From positions 53,082 through 94,753 of the forward strand of contig NZ_KK853998.1 in NCBI RefSeq assembly GCF_000696185.1: a DNA stretch of 41,672 nt, read 5' to 3'. This document shows positions 15,740 to 24,331 of this stretch, one piece after another. Within the stretch, counting starts at the first letter, position 1. The number at the start of each line of letters is the position of its first letter. The translations under genes were made by a program, and so were the position numbers. The stretch is from Kitasatospora cheerisanensis KCTC 2395. Its GTDB lineage: Bacteria; Actinomycetota; Actinomycetes; Streptomycetales; Streptomycetaceae. The notes beneath the pieces are model-generated. The model did not search any database and was not told the DNA's origin. It worked only from the letters and a program-made list of their open reading frames with translations.

Positions 15740-16174
15740 ATGTCGTGGCGAGACGCGGTACCGCTGGCCCTGCGGATGCTGCTGCAGAAGGACAGCCGGG
15801 TCGACCCGCACCTGGAGATCCTGCGCCTGGGCGTCGAGCACGAGGACGTCGCAGCCCGCGACATCACCGTCACCCTGGTCCTGGACGGCGCGCTCGTCAC
15901 CGGAACGGTGATCTCCACCGACACCTGGGAGCGCCTGTACCTGCGTCAACTCGGCGACCAGGACGACACGCTGCGCCGGGTCGTCCGCGACGCTGTCGGC
16001 CATCTCGATTCCGCCGCGGACACGGGGCGTCGCCGCCGTGAGATCGACCAGCGTTTCCTGCACCTGCGCGACGTCACCCACCAGGCCGGCCGCACCAGGC
16101 ACACCCTGGCGCTGTGGCGCGGACCGATCGCCGCAGTCGGTGGCTGGAGCCTCGGCCGACCCGACAAGGACTGA
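15740..16174 (+). CDS. GvpU-like gas vesicle accessory protein
   Basis: This 144-aa protein starts at ATG after GAGGAGTAGCAGC. The central ITVTLVLDGALVTGTVIS and C-terminal RFLHLRDV, then LALWRGPIAAVGGWSLG match the pattern I know for GvpU, a small accessory protein of gas vesicle clusters. No other gvp gene is visible here, so it is an orphan; the call rests on remembered family motifs, not a search. The first 171 bases are duplicated, inverted and almost identical, at 23179-23349. Confidence 0.55.
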   Translation: MSWRDAVPLALRMLLQKDSRVDPHLEILRLGVEHEDVAARDITVTLVLDGALVTGTVISTDTWERLYLRQLGDQDDTLRRVVRDAVGHLDSAADTGRRRREIDQRFLHLRDVTHQAGRTRHTLALWRGPIAAVGGWSLGRPDKD

Positions 16175-16198
16175 CCCGCGCCGCCCGCCGCGATCCCG

Positions 16199-16480
16199 GT
16201 GCGGGCGTGTGCGGTGCTCGTCGACCCCGACAGCCGGGTGTGCGTGATCCGCGCTGTCACCGGCCCAGTGACGCACAGCACTCGCTGCCCGGCGGCCTGG
16301 TCGCCGACGGAGAGGAGCCGGCCGCCGCGCGCTCGGCCTGATCCTGGCCGTCGAGGGCACCCACGGAAGTGCGCTGGCTGCCCTTGGCGGACCCGGCCGG
16401 AGCGCGCCTCTGCCCGGTCGCCGCCGTCACAGTCCGGCCGCGTCCGCGGCCGCCGTGCCGGTGCTGTCGGTCGCGATGAC
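16199..16480 (+). pseudogene. Decayed Nudix hydrolase remnant
   Basis: Pieces of a Nudix protein lie in different frames. RACAVLVDPDSRVCVIRAV resembles an N-terminal strand. SLPGGLVADGEEPAAA near 16280-16330 is the start of a Nudix box. VRWLPLADPAGARLCPVAA near 16370-16430 resembles the family's C-terminal part. No single frame joins them and the REUXEE half of the box is missing, so this is a pseudogene with more than one lesion. Confidence 0.55.
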
Positions 16481-16545
16481 GGATGCCGCCTACCGGTGGT
16501 GCCGGTTACCCGCGCGCTGTCGGTCGGCGGTGCCACGCTGGCCTG

Positions 16546-16817
16546 GTGGACGAGTATGACGAGCAGCTGCTGCGCGGCCGGGTGTACGGCGCCGAGCACG
16601 ACGATCCGGGTCCGCGCCCGGGCCACGAGTACCGGGAGCTGGTGGGTGGTCCGCTGGACGGGCTGCTGCTGGACGTCACCGGCTGGGAAACGGACATGCT
16701 CGAATGCGGCGCCGCGCTGGTCACCGAGCTCGGTCACTACGGCGGTGGGGCCGCGCCCACTACGAGCCGCGTCCCGACGACCCGAAGAGATGGGACTGGG
16801 CGGGCGACACCCCGTAG
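16546..16817 (+). pseudogene. Small hypothetical gene with frameshift
   Basis: It opens at GTG 16546 with DEYDEQLLRGRVYGAEHDD and continues through HEYRELVGGPLDGLLLDVTG. Near 16743-16757 the frame shifts by one base. After repair the protein ends HYEPRPDDPKRWDWAGDTP with a stop at 16815-16817, about 90 aa. No family is recognised; the peptide looks like a typical soluble streptomycete protein. The unrepaired frame continues to 16986, across the next gene start. Confidence 0.45.
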
Positions 16818-16958
16818 AGCGCGGGCCTGGGTCGGGCTTGAGTGGCCCCGGGCCCCGTCGACGGCTGGTTCTTCCGTCACAAACCTGAAACAGCACCAGC
16901 AGTGTCCGGCAGTTCGACTACTGTCTGTCCAGTTCTGGTCGCTGTCGGGGGGCATGCT

Positions 16959-17681
16959 GTGGCAATTGAACTGCCTGGTGAGGTAGTGGAGTTCCTGTCG
17001 TTCATCGGTATCAACTGGCCGACGGTGAACGAGGACAAGGTCCGGGAGTTCGGCGCGCATGTGCGGGACTTCGCGCAGAACGTGGAGTCGGTGCACCAGC
17101 AGTCGACGTCCACGATCCAGCAGTTGGGGCAGGCGTACCAGGGCGCGTCGTACGAGGCGCTGCTCGCCAAGTGGGCGTCGGTCTCGGACCAGCACCTGAA
17201 TGAGTTGGTGCAGGCGTGCCACGTGGTCGCGGACGCGCTGGACATCGCGGCGGACGTGATCGTGGCGATGAAGGTCGAGACGATCGGCGAACTGATCGCG
17301 CTGGCGGCCGCGTTCATCGCGGACCAGGCCGCGGCGGTCGCCACGCTCGGTGCGGCGGAGGCGGCGGTGATCCTGATCGAGGAGACCGCGAAGCGCCTGA
17401 TCAACTATCTCGAGCAGCAGTTGGAGCAGTACATCATCGCGCAGGTGGTGGAGGCCGCGATCGGCCCGCTGGTGGACACGGTGGCGAACGCCGTTCAGGG
17501 GATGGTGTTCCAGGCCGCCGAGTCCGCGCTCGGCGGGGGTGGCGGCGGTGGCGGGAGTGGGTTCCAGATCGACCCGGACGCGCTGGACGAGCACGCCCGG
17601 ATGATGCACGACCAGGCGGAGGCGGTCGCCGGTCACGCGCAGGCGTTCCAGTCCAAGATCGCGGGGGTGAGCTTCGAATGA
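16959..17681 (+). CDS. WXG100-like protein upstream of Rhs toxin
   Basis: This 240-aa protein is predicted to be an all-helical type VII (ESX) secretion-type protein. The N-terminal 110 residues have a WXG100-like helical hairpin with AYQGASYEALLAKWASVSDQ at the turn. The middle (about 110-185) is helical and Ala-rich, a Gly linker follows, and the tail is DALDEHARMMHDQAEAVAGHA. GTG 16959 is used because GGGGGG lies about six bases upstream. Its stop overlaps the Rhs start (ATGA at 17678-17681), so the two are translated together. In actinobacteria, such proteins often accompany large toxins lacking signal peptides and may guide their export. Confidence 0.65.
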   Translation: MAIELPGEVVEFLSFIGINWPTVNEDKVREFGAHVRDFAQNVESVHQQSTSTIQQLGQAYQGASYEALLAKWASVSDQHLNELVQACHVVADALDIAADVIVAMKVETIGELIALAAAFIADQAAAVATLGAAEAAVILIEETAKRLINYLEQQLEQYIIAQVVEAAIGPLVDTVANAVQGMVFQAAESALGGGGGGGGSGFQIDPDALDEHARMMHDQAEAVAGHAQAFQSKIAGVSFE

Positions 17682-20600
17682 GCAACCAGATCGTCAAGGC
17701 GCTGGAGCACGGCGCGCAGAAGCTTGGCAAGACGCTGGCGGAGGACGCCGGGAAGGCGCTCAAGAACTTCTACCGGCACGCGGGCGACAACCTGAAGACC
17801 GTCGCCAAGAACACCCGCGAGATCGAGCAGAAGCACGTCAAAGACCTCGAGAAGATCCTCAAGGGCGAGGGCAAGGACGCCCTCCACCACCCCGGCACCG
17901 GAACCGGCAAGGGCAGCGGCCACGGGGGCGGTAGCGCGGGGCACGGAGGCTCGGCGAATCCCCGGCCGCCGCGGCTGCGCGACGGCGCGGCCGAGCCCCG
18001 GCAGACTGCGGTGCCGGCGAAGCGGCGCAACTGCCGCAGCGACCCGGTCGACATCGCCTCGGGCGAGATGGTGATGCAGCACGAAGACGTCGACCTGCCG
18101 GGCGTGCTGCCCCTGGTGCTGAACCGCACCCACATCTCCTCCTACCGGTCCGGCCGCTTTTTCGGCCGCTCGTGGGCCTCGACCCTGGACCAGCGACTGG
18201 AAATCGACGAGGACGGCGTCGTCTTCGCCTCCGCCGACGGCATGCTCCTCGTCTACCCGACACCCCTTCCCGGCGAGCCGGTACTCCCGGTGGAAGGCCC
18301 GCGGCTGCCCCTCACGCGGGACACCGAGTCCGGCACCGGGATCTCCGTCAGCGACCCCTTCAAGGGCCTGGCACTGCACTTCGACGCCCTCGAGGAGGAG
18401 ACCGATCCCGCGAACGGCCCGGTGCAGCTGCCGCTGCGCGCGATCACCGACCGCAACGGGAACCGGATCGACATCGAGTACTCCGCGGCAGGCGTACCGG
18501 TCGAGGTCCGGCACAGCGGCGGCTACCGCATTGCGATCGAGTCCACCAATAGCCGGATCACCGCATACCGGCTGATCGGTGCGGGCCCCTCGGAGCAGTC
18601 CCCGGACGCGCCGCTGGCCGGATTCCGCTACGACGGCAACGGCAACCTCGCGGACATCCTCGACGCCGCCGGCATCCCGCTGCGCCTCACCTACGACGAG
18701 GCCGGCCGGGTCACCTCGTGGACCGGCCGAGGCGGCTTCCGCTACCGGTACATCTATGACCGTGCGGGCCGCTGTGTGCAGACCCGCGGCGACCACGGCG
18801 TCTTGGACGCGGTGTTCACGTACGACCTCGAGCGCCGGGTAACCACGGTCCGGGACTCGCTCGGCAACCGGACCGTCTACCAGCTGAACGATGCGGGCCA
18901 GACCGTCTCCGAGACCGACCCGCTCGGCGGGGTCACCACCTCCGAGTGGGACCGCCGCGACGGCCTGCTCTCGCAGACCGACCCCCTCGGCCGGACCACC
19001 TCCTACGAGTACGACGTGGACGGCAACCTCGTCGCCGTGGGGCTGCCGGACGGTACCCGGTCGACCGCGGTGTTCAACGACCTGCACCTGCCGGTGGAAG
19101 CAGTCCAGCCCGACGGCGCGAGGTGGCAGTACGAGTACGACGAGCGGGGCAACCTGCTGGTCACCACGGCGCCGAACGGCGGGCAGACCCGATGCCAGTA
19201 CGGCGAGTTCGGCCGGCTGGAGTCGGTCACCGACGCGCTCGGCCACACCACCGTGTACACCACCGACCCTGCCGGCCTGATCCTCTCGGTCACCGACCCG
19301 CTGGGCGGGGTCACGACCAGCGCCCGGGACGCCTTCGGACGGGCGCACACCGTCACCGACGCTCTCGGCGGCGTGACCACACGCGGATGGACCGCGGACG
19401 GGCTGCTCGCCTGGCACACCGGGCAGGACGGGCGGACCGAGCGCTGGGGCTACGACGCGCGTGGCGACGTGGTCGAGTACCGGAACGCCGACAACCGGGT
19501 CACCGCCTTCGAGTACGGCCCGTTCGGCATGCCGACCGCCCGGACCGGTCCGGACGGCGTCCGCTACGAGTTCGCCCACGACACCGAGCTGCGGCTCACC
19601 GCGGTGACCGGCCCTCAGGGGGCGCGATGGCGCTACGAGTTCGACCCGGCCGGGAACCTGGTCGGGGAGAACGACTTCAACGGCCGCTCGCTCCGGTACG
19701 GGTACGACGCCGCGGGCCAGTTGGTCGAGCGGGTGAACGGCTCCGGCCAGTCCGTCCGGTACACCCGGGACGGCGCCGGCCGGGTCGTCGAGAGCCGGTC
19801 CGCCGACGGCACCGCCACCTCCTTCGCATACGACAGCGCGGGCCGGATGCTCCGCGCGGCCACCGCCGACTCCGTCGTCGAGTTCGGCTACGACGCGCTG
19901 GGGCAGGTGATCCGCGAACGCTCGGACGGCCGGGCGGTGTCCAACGAGTACGACCTGCTCGGCCGGCCCGTCCGCAGGGTCACCCCGAGCGGCGTGGTGT
20001 CGGAGTGGACATACGACGGGAACGGCCTGCCCTCGCGCCTCACGACGGACGGCCAGAAGCTGGCGTTCCAGCACGACGCGCTGGGCCGGGAGACCACGAG
20101 GCACTTCGGTGCCGGCGTCGCGCTGACCAAGAGCTGGGACGCGTCGCACCGGCTGGCCGGGCAGGCGCTGTGGGGCGCCGACGCCGCGGAGGCCAGCGGC
20201 TACCGGCAGCTCCAGGCCCGGAGCTGGACCTACCGGGCCGACGGCCACCCGATCGCCGTCGCGGACCAGCTGGCCGGCGACCGGTCCTTCGAGCTGGACG
20301 CCGTCGGCCGGGTCACCGCGGTGCGGGCCGCGACCTGGACCGAGACGTACGCCTACGACGCGGCGGGCAACGTCACCCGCGCGGACTTCCCCGCAACCGA
20401 CGACGACTCCCAGGGCGAGCGCGAGGTCGCCGGGACGCTGGTCACCCGCGCGGGACGCACCCGCTACGAGCACGACGACCAGGGCCGAGTCGTCCGCACG
20501 ATCCGCCGCTCGCTCTCCGGCCAGGCCCGCGAGTGGCGCTACACCTGGAACGCGGACGACCGGCTCGTCCGGGCCGACACACCCGACGGACGCTCCTGGG

Positions 20601-21586
20601 TCTACCGGTATGACGCGTTGGGACGCCGCGTGTCGAAGACCTGCCTCGCCCCGGACGGCTCCGTCGTCGAGCAGGCCCTGTTCAGCTGGGACGGTACCCA
20701 CCTGGCCGAGCGGCTCCTCCAACTGCCCGGCGTGGAGCGGGCGACCACGTGGGACTGGGAGCCGTCCGGCTACCGCGCCGCCACCCAGGTCGACCGGTCC
20801 TGGCGGCTCGCGGGCGCGACCCGGGAGGAGATCGACCGTCGATTCCACGCGATCGTCACGGACCTGGCCGGCGCGCCGGCCGAACTCGTCACCGCCGACG
20901 GCGAGATCGCGTGGCGCACCACCGCCAGCCTCTGGGGCCGGCCCATCGAGACACGGCGCGGCGACGTCGACTGCCCGCTCGGGTTCCCCGGCCAGTACCG
21001 GGACGCCGAGACCGGACTGGACTACAACCTCGCCCGCTACTACGACGCCGACACCGCGAGCTACCTGTCGCCCGACCCCCTCGGCCTGGAACCCGCGCCG
21101 AACCACCACCGCTACGTCGCCAACCCGCTGTGGTGGACGGACCCGCTCGGCCTCAAGGGCAAGAGCAAGGGCAACAGCAGCGGCGGCAACGGCAGCGGAA
21201 ACGAGCCCCGGCGGATCTTCGACGACTCCGAGTACGACAAGCACGGGAGCGCGTCGAGTTCGTCCGGCAAGGGTGAGGTCAGCCGGGCGCCCTCGAACGG
21301 GCAGGCCGCGCTGGACCGGTCGATCGACATGGACCCCAACAACCCGGACGTCACCCGCCGACTCGGCGTCGACTACGACAGCAACGAGATCGTCGTCCTC
21401 GACCGGCACCGCGAGGTGACCGACACGCGTGGGAACGTCACCGAGTACTACCACGGACACGTCCAGTCCAAGTACCCGTCCAAGAGCGTCACCGAGGGAG
21501 ACCTGACCAAGCTGAAGAAGGCTGGAATGATCGACAACATCAAGAAGCAGCGAGTCCTGCCCCCGCCGAAGCCCTGCGAGGAGTAG
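17678..21586 (+). CDS. Rhs/YD-repeat polymorphic toxin, type VII-associated
   Basis: This 1302-aa protein has no signal peptide. A helical, Lys-rich N-terminus (1-75) and Gly-rich linker lead to a DUF6531-like entry domain (DPVDIASGEMVMQHEDVDLPG, about 120). A long run of YD repeats follows (about 270-1080) and then the Rhs core end, GLDYNLARYYDADTASYLSPDPLGL and WWTDPLGL (about 1110-1155). The last 140 residues are the variable toxin: APSNGQAALDRS, then RRLGVDYDSNEIVVLD, then EYYHGHVQSKYPS. This pattern resembles the 'polymorphic toxin type 17' group, though I cannot confirm it. The Rhs shell is thought to encase the toxin until delivery. A putative immunity gene starts 10 bases after the stop. 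Confidence 0.85.
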   Translation: MSNQIVKALEHGAQKLGKTLAEDAGKALKNFYRHAGDNLKTVAKNTREIEQKHVKDLEKILKGEGKDALHHPGTGTGKGSGHGGGSAGHGGSANPRPPRLRDGAAEPRQTAVPAKRRNCRSDPVDIASGEMVMQHEDVDLPGVLPLVLNRTHISSYRSGRFFGRSWASTLDQRLEIDEDGVVFASADGMLLVYPTPLPGEPVLPVEGPRLPLTRDTESGTGISVSDPFKGLALHFDALEEETDPANGPVQLPLRAITDRNGNRIDIEYSAAGVPVEVRHSGGYRIAIESTNSRITAYRLIGAGPSEQSPDAPLAGFRYDGNGNLADILDAAGIPLRLTYDEAGRVTSWTGRGGFRYRYIYDRAGRCVQTRGDHGVLDAVFTYDLERRVTTVRDSLGNRTVYQLNDAGQTVSETDPLGGVTTSEWDRRDGLLSQTDPLGRTTSYEYDVDGNLVAVGLPDGTRSTAVFNDLHLPVEAVQPDGARWQYEYDERGNLLVTTAPNGGQTRCQYGEFGRLESVTDALGHTTVYTTDPAGLILSVTDPLGGVTTSARDAFGRAHTVTDALGGVTTRGWTADGLLAWHTGQDGRTERWGYDARGDVVEYRNADNRVTAFEYGPFGMPTARTGPDGVRYEFAHDTELRLTAVTGPQGARWRYEFDPAGNLVGENDFNGRSLRYGYDAAGQLVERVNGSGQSVRYTRDGAGRVVESRSADGTATSFAYDSAGRMLRAATADSVVEFGYDALGQVIRERSDGRAVSNEYDLLGRPVRRVTPSGVVSEWTYDGNGLPSRLTTDGQKLAFQHDALGRETTRHFGAGVALTKSWDASHRLAGQALWGADAAEASGYRQLQARSWTYRADGHPIAVADQLAGDRSFELDAVGRVTAVRAATWTETYAYDAAGNVTRADFPATDDDSQGEREVAGTLVTRAGRTRYEHDDQGRVVRTIRRSLSGQAREWRYTWNADDRLVRADTPDGRSWVYRYDALGRRVSKTCLAPDGSVVEQALFSWDGTHLAERLLQLPGVERATTWDWEPSGYRAATQVDRSWRLAGATREEIDRRFHAIVTDLAGAPAELVTADGEIAWRTTASLWGRPIETRRGDVDCPLGFPGQYRDAETGLDYNLARYYDADTASYLSPDPLGLEPAPNHHRYVANPLWWTDPLGLKGKSKGNSSGGNGSGNEPRRIFDDSEYDKHGSASSSSGKGEVSRAPSNGQAALDRSIDMDPNNPDVTRRLGVDYDSNEIVVLDRHREVTDTRGNVTEYYHGHVQSKYPSKSVTEGDLTKLKKAGMIDNIKKQRVLPPPKPCEE

Positions 21587-21596
21587 GCAGGACCGG

Positions 21597-22088
21597 ATGA
21601 GCGAAACAGAGGAGGGCACGCCAGCCATGCCGGATCCGACCCCGGACGGGATCGACCAGCGACTCGCCGCAGTCGATGCCGGCCTCGACCGGGACGACCC
21701 CGACGTCGGCACCGAGGTGATCAAGCTGGTCCACGCGGCCGACGGCGACTTCGAGGCCGTCGCGGCGAGGGTCGAACGTGCCCTGGGAGCCGCCCGCCCC
21801 GAGGTCCGCCGGCTGGCCTGCGTGGCCGCCGGCGACCTCGCCAGAACCTCGGGCCGGCTGACCCCCGGAATCTACGCGGCGCTGCGAGCCGAAGGGCTGG
21901 GCGGACCGGCGGATTCGGCGATCAAGGACACGCTGACCTACATCCCGTTCCGGCAGCTGACCTGGTGGTTCCGATGGACCTCGGCCCGACTGACGGTACG
22001 GAACTGGGCCGAGGGGCGGTGGCTGCGAGCTACCGACACCTTCGAGACTGCACGCGACGCCTGGCGGGAAAAGTTCGGACAAAAGTGA
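21597..22088 (+). CDS. Putative immunity protein for the Rhs toxin
   Basis: This 163-aa, acidic N-terminal, helical protein includes ARPEVRRLACVAAGDLARTSG, which looks like a HEAT-type repeat, and a Trp-rich segment (LTWWFRWTSARLTVRNWAEGRW). It starts 10 bases after the Rhs stop on the same strand, the usual place for an immunity gene that blocks the C-terminal toxin. No family is recognised; the role is inferred from position. Confidence 0.6.
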   Translation: MSETEEGTPAMPDPTPDGIDQRLAAVDAGLDRDDPDVGTEVIKLVHAADGDFEAVAARVERALGAARPEVRRLACVAAGDLARTSGRLTPGIYAALRAEGLGGPADSAIKDTLTYIPFRQLTWWFRWTSARLTVRNWAEGRWLRATDTFETARDAWREKFGQK

Positions 22089-22307
22089 CAGCCAGCTCGA
22101 TAGTGCCAACGCCCTATGCCCGGACCTCGGCGAGCGCCTGGCCGGTGCCGTCACCGCGCCAGGGCCACGCCGAGCCGCAGTGCACCGATGGCCGGATCGT
22201 CCAGGACATCGTGGGCGCCACCGGACGATAGAGCCCGGCAGGCGCAAGCCTCCGACGGGCACCGTTCGCCAGGGCAGCCTGGGAGGTGAGCCGGGACGGG
22301 TACACGG
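22089..22307. other. Non-coding gap after immunity gene
   Basis: No convincing gene is seen. A minus-strand peptide ending DDPAIGALRLGVALAR (about 22150-22290) could be a relic, but it has no start or family. It separates convergent genes, and no clear hairpin was found. Confidence 0.3.
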
Positions 22308-22710
22308 CTACGGGTCGTGCCGCAGGTAGGCCACGGCGAGGGCGCCGGCCAGGTCGAGCAGCGGCGCCGCGTCGGCCAGGCCGTCGAGTTCCTCGGCGCG
22401 GTCGGCGAATGCCGCGGTGGCGCGCAGCCAGGCGGTGAGGGCCAGCGCGGTGGCCGGCGCTGTGCGCGGCTGCGGCGAGCGAGAGCCGCGGGGCGTGCCG
22501 GTCGGGGTGGTCGGTGTAGGCGTACGACGCGATGGTGCTCGTGCTGACGGGCTCGCCGGCGATGGTGTCGTCGGGCCGGTACGAGGCGAGCACCGGCGCC
22601 CCGTGCTCGTCCTGGTCGACCATCCATCGCGTCCCGGCCTCGGCGGCCGCCACCGCCCGCTGCTCCAGCAGTCCAGCCGCCCGCCGCAGTACCTCCGCCG
22701 CCTCCGACAC
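22308..22710 (-). pseudogene. Small hypothetical gene with frameshift
   Basis: On the minus strand a protein opens at GTG 22710 (SEAAEVLRRAAGLLEQRAVA), runs to RLSLAAAAHSA, then moves one base near 22450-22465. It continues as TALALTAWLRATAAFADR to AVAYLRHDP with a stop at 22308. The repaired length is about 134 aa. The sequence is like streptomycete proteins of unknown function that begin with a helical EVLRRAA motif. An AGAGGGG site lies just upstream, 18 bases after the previous gene. Confidence 0.5.
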
Positions 22711-22727
22711 CCCGTCAGCACCCCTCT

Positions 22728-22991
22728 CTACAGCGCCCGCAGCGCCCGCTCGCACTCCGGGCAGCGCTGCGCGGCGAGGTGGGGCGGGTACCAGGGCTGG
22801 CCCGGCGCGGTGCGCTCGTAGCGGGCGTGCTCCATCGATGCAGTGTCGAGGCCGCACAGTGTGGTTGGCAGTGGGTCCTCGGGCACGTCGGGGTCAGCGC
22901 CGACGGCGTGGACCGCGACCACGGCCGACTCAACGCCGCCCGAGCCCACTTCCTGGTCGGCCCGCAGGACGAAGAGCACGATGATCCCCAT
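22728..22991 (-). CDS. Small zinc-binding-like protein
   Basis: This 87-aa protein contains TTLCGLDTASMEHARYER and, near the C-terminus, QRCPECERALRAL. The two Cys pairs could form a zinc site. ATG 22991 is chosen because the coding pattern begins there; upstream in-frame sequence is low complexity. The stop lies 18 bases before the next minus-strand gene, so the two probably form a small operon. Function is unknown. Confidence 0.5.
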   Translation of the reverse strand: MGIIVLFVLRADQEVGSGGVESAVVAVHAVGADPDVPEDPLPTTLCGLDTASMEHARYERTAPGQPWYPPHLAAQRCPECERALRAL

Positions 22992-23178
22992 GCCGTCGAG
23001 CCTCGCCCCGCCAGCCCCACACGGCCACCGGACGGCCGGCCGCCGCCTGTCCTGTGCCACCACCAGGCAGCACCGGGCCGACGGGGTTTCGCCGGTGATG
23101 GCACCGGTGGCTACTGCGGAGTACTCTGTGTAGCCTGTTCGGGGGGCTGGTCGAGCTGCTGCTGGCGACGCCGCTGTT

Positions 23179-23349
23179 CACCGTTCCGGTCACGAGTGCG
23201 CCGTCCAGGACCAGGGTGACGGTGATGTCGCGGGCTGCGACGTCCTCGTGCTCGACGCCCAGGCGCAGGATCTCCAGGTGCGGGTCGACACGGCTGTCCT
23301 TCTGCAGCAGCATCCGCAGGGCCAGCGGTACCGCGTCTAGCCACGACAT
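23179..23349 (-). pseudogene. Truncated inverted copy of the GvpU-like gene
   Basis: The first 57 codons of the gene at 15740 are repeated here in opposite orientation with only about four base differences (R4L is one of them). Similarity ends abruptly after GALVTGTV, and the frame continues as unrelated low-complexity residues to 22930. The upstream flanks do not match. This is a recent 171-bp duplication or rearrangement scar, and the product would lack the C-terminal half of the domain. Confidence 0.75.
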
Positions 23350-23957
23350 GCTGCCGCTCCCCCGTTCCCCCGCCGGTAGTTGGTACTCCACGGTAGGCGG
23401 CCGGGATCGGGATGTGAGGCCTTTCCCGTAGCGATCGGCTCGTGGTGGTAGCGCGGCGGCGGGATGTTGTCCGCGGGCGATATGTGCGCTCGGTGGAGGC
23501 TTCGGGGGGCTGAGAGCGGCGCCCATCGGTGGGGAGGACGTCCCGTGGGTCTGCGGGCAACGGCAGAGGGACCTGGGCGTGGAGGGCCTCGATGAGGGCC
23601 GTGTAGCTGTCGTCGTCCAGGACTGGCCGAAGGGCGGTGGCCTGTTGGCCGCAGTCGCGACCAGGGCGCAGCGGAGGGTCTCGCGAAATGACGTTCGATG
23701 CGGTGACGGTGCCTGCGTGTTGGCCGTGGTCAACATGCAGGCACCGTCGCAGCGTTAAGTGCCGTGGTCCTGATTGGCTGTTTTCGATCCCCGGCGGGTG
23801 TGGTTCCTTGCGGATTGGTTGCGCAGCCCGGGTAGTACGGGGGAGTAGGAAGGGCCAGCGGTTAAGCGGCCGCTGGTCACGGTGCGACGTCTCCTGGCGC
23901 CCCCGTGAGCGCGAAGCCGATGCGCTGGCCTACCCAGGCGCGCTCGAGCCGGCGGGA
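23350..23957. other. Gap with possible gene relic and weak hairpin
   Basis: No intact gene is seen. On the minus strand, 23540-23740 encodes protein-like pieces in two frames (RETLRCAL, then YTALIEALHAQVPLPLPADP), suggesting a decayed gene of unknown family. An imperfect hairpin at 23853-23878 (7 perfect pairs plus two flanking pairs, 8-base loop) may terminate the membrane gene that ends at 23958. Confidence 0.35.
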
Positions 23958-24248
23958 CTATCCGATCGCTGCGTTGAGGGCGAGCGCGACTATGAACCAG
24001 AGGACGGCCGCGGCAAGGTCGACGCCGATCATGGCGAGTACCTTGGTAGGCGTAGACAGTTCCTTCTTGGCGACCTTGATGTTGACCAGTGCGGCACCTG
24101 CTCCAATGGCTGCGCCGACGGCGCCGAGGAGGAAGGCCAGGGCGAGGCCGAGGGGGAGGAAGGTGAGGAGGAACTGCCAGCCGTTCATGCCGGCGAGGGG
24201 GCCGCCGACTGCGCTGTCCTTGTTGAGCTGGATGGGCTGCTTGGGCAT
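23958..24248 (-). CDS. Small membrane protein beside LamG/lectin gene
   Basis: This 96-aa protein starts at ATG after AAGGAATCCC. It has two membrane segments (about residues 24-54 and 69-95) joined by a basic loop (IKVAKKELSTPTK). It lies 83 bases downstream of the large secreted protein on the same strand, beyond a terminator-like hairpin. Function is unknown; it could be an accessory to the secreted protein or unrelated. Confidence 0.6.
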   Translation of the reverse strand: MPKQPIQLNKDSAVGGPLAGMNGWQFLLTFLPLGLALAFLLGAVGAAIGAGAALVNIKVAKKELSTPTKVLAMIGVDLAAAVLWFIVALALNAAIG

Positions 24249-24286
24249 GGGATTCCTTGGGGTTGGAGTCTGATGGGTGGGTGAGG

Positions 24287-24317
24287 GGCCCGCCGGGCCT
24301 GGTTCGTCCGGCGGGCC
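24287..24317 (-). terminator. Hairpin after LamG/lectin gene
   Basis: GGCCCGCCGG (24287-24296) and CCGGCGGGCC (24308-24317) form a perfect 10-bp stem with an 11-base loop, 15 bases past the stop of the 1428-aa gene. Confidence 0.6.
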
Positions 24318-24331
24318 TGGTCGCAGAGGGT

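Noticed and set aside
17633..21724. Very long minus-strand open frame opposite the Rhs gene
   Set aside because: It is a GC-rich antisense shadow (Val/Gly/Arg-rich, no domains), while the plus strand has clear YD repeats.
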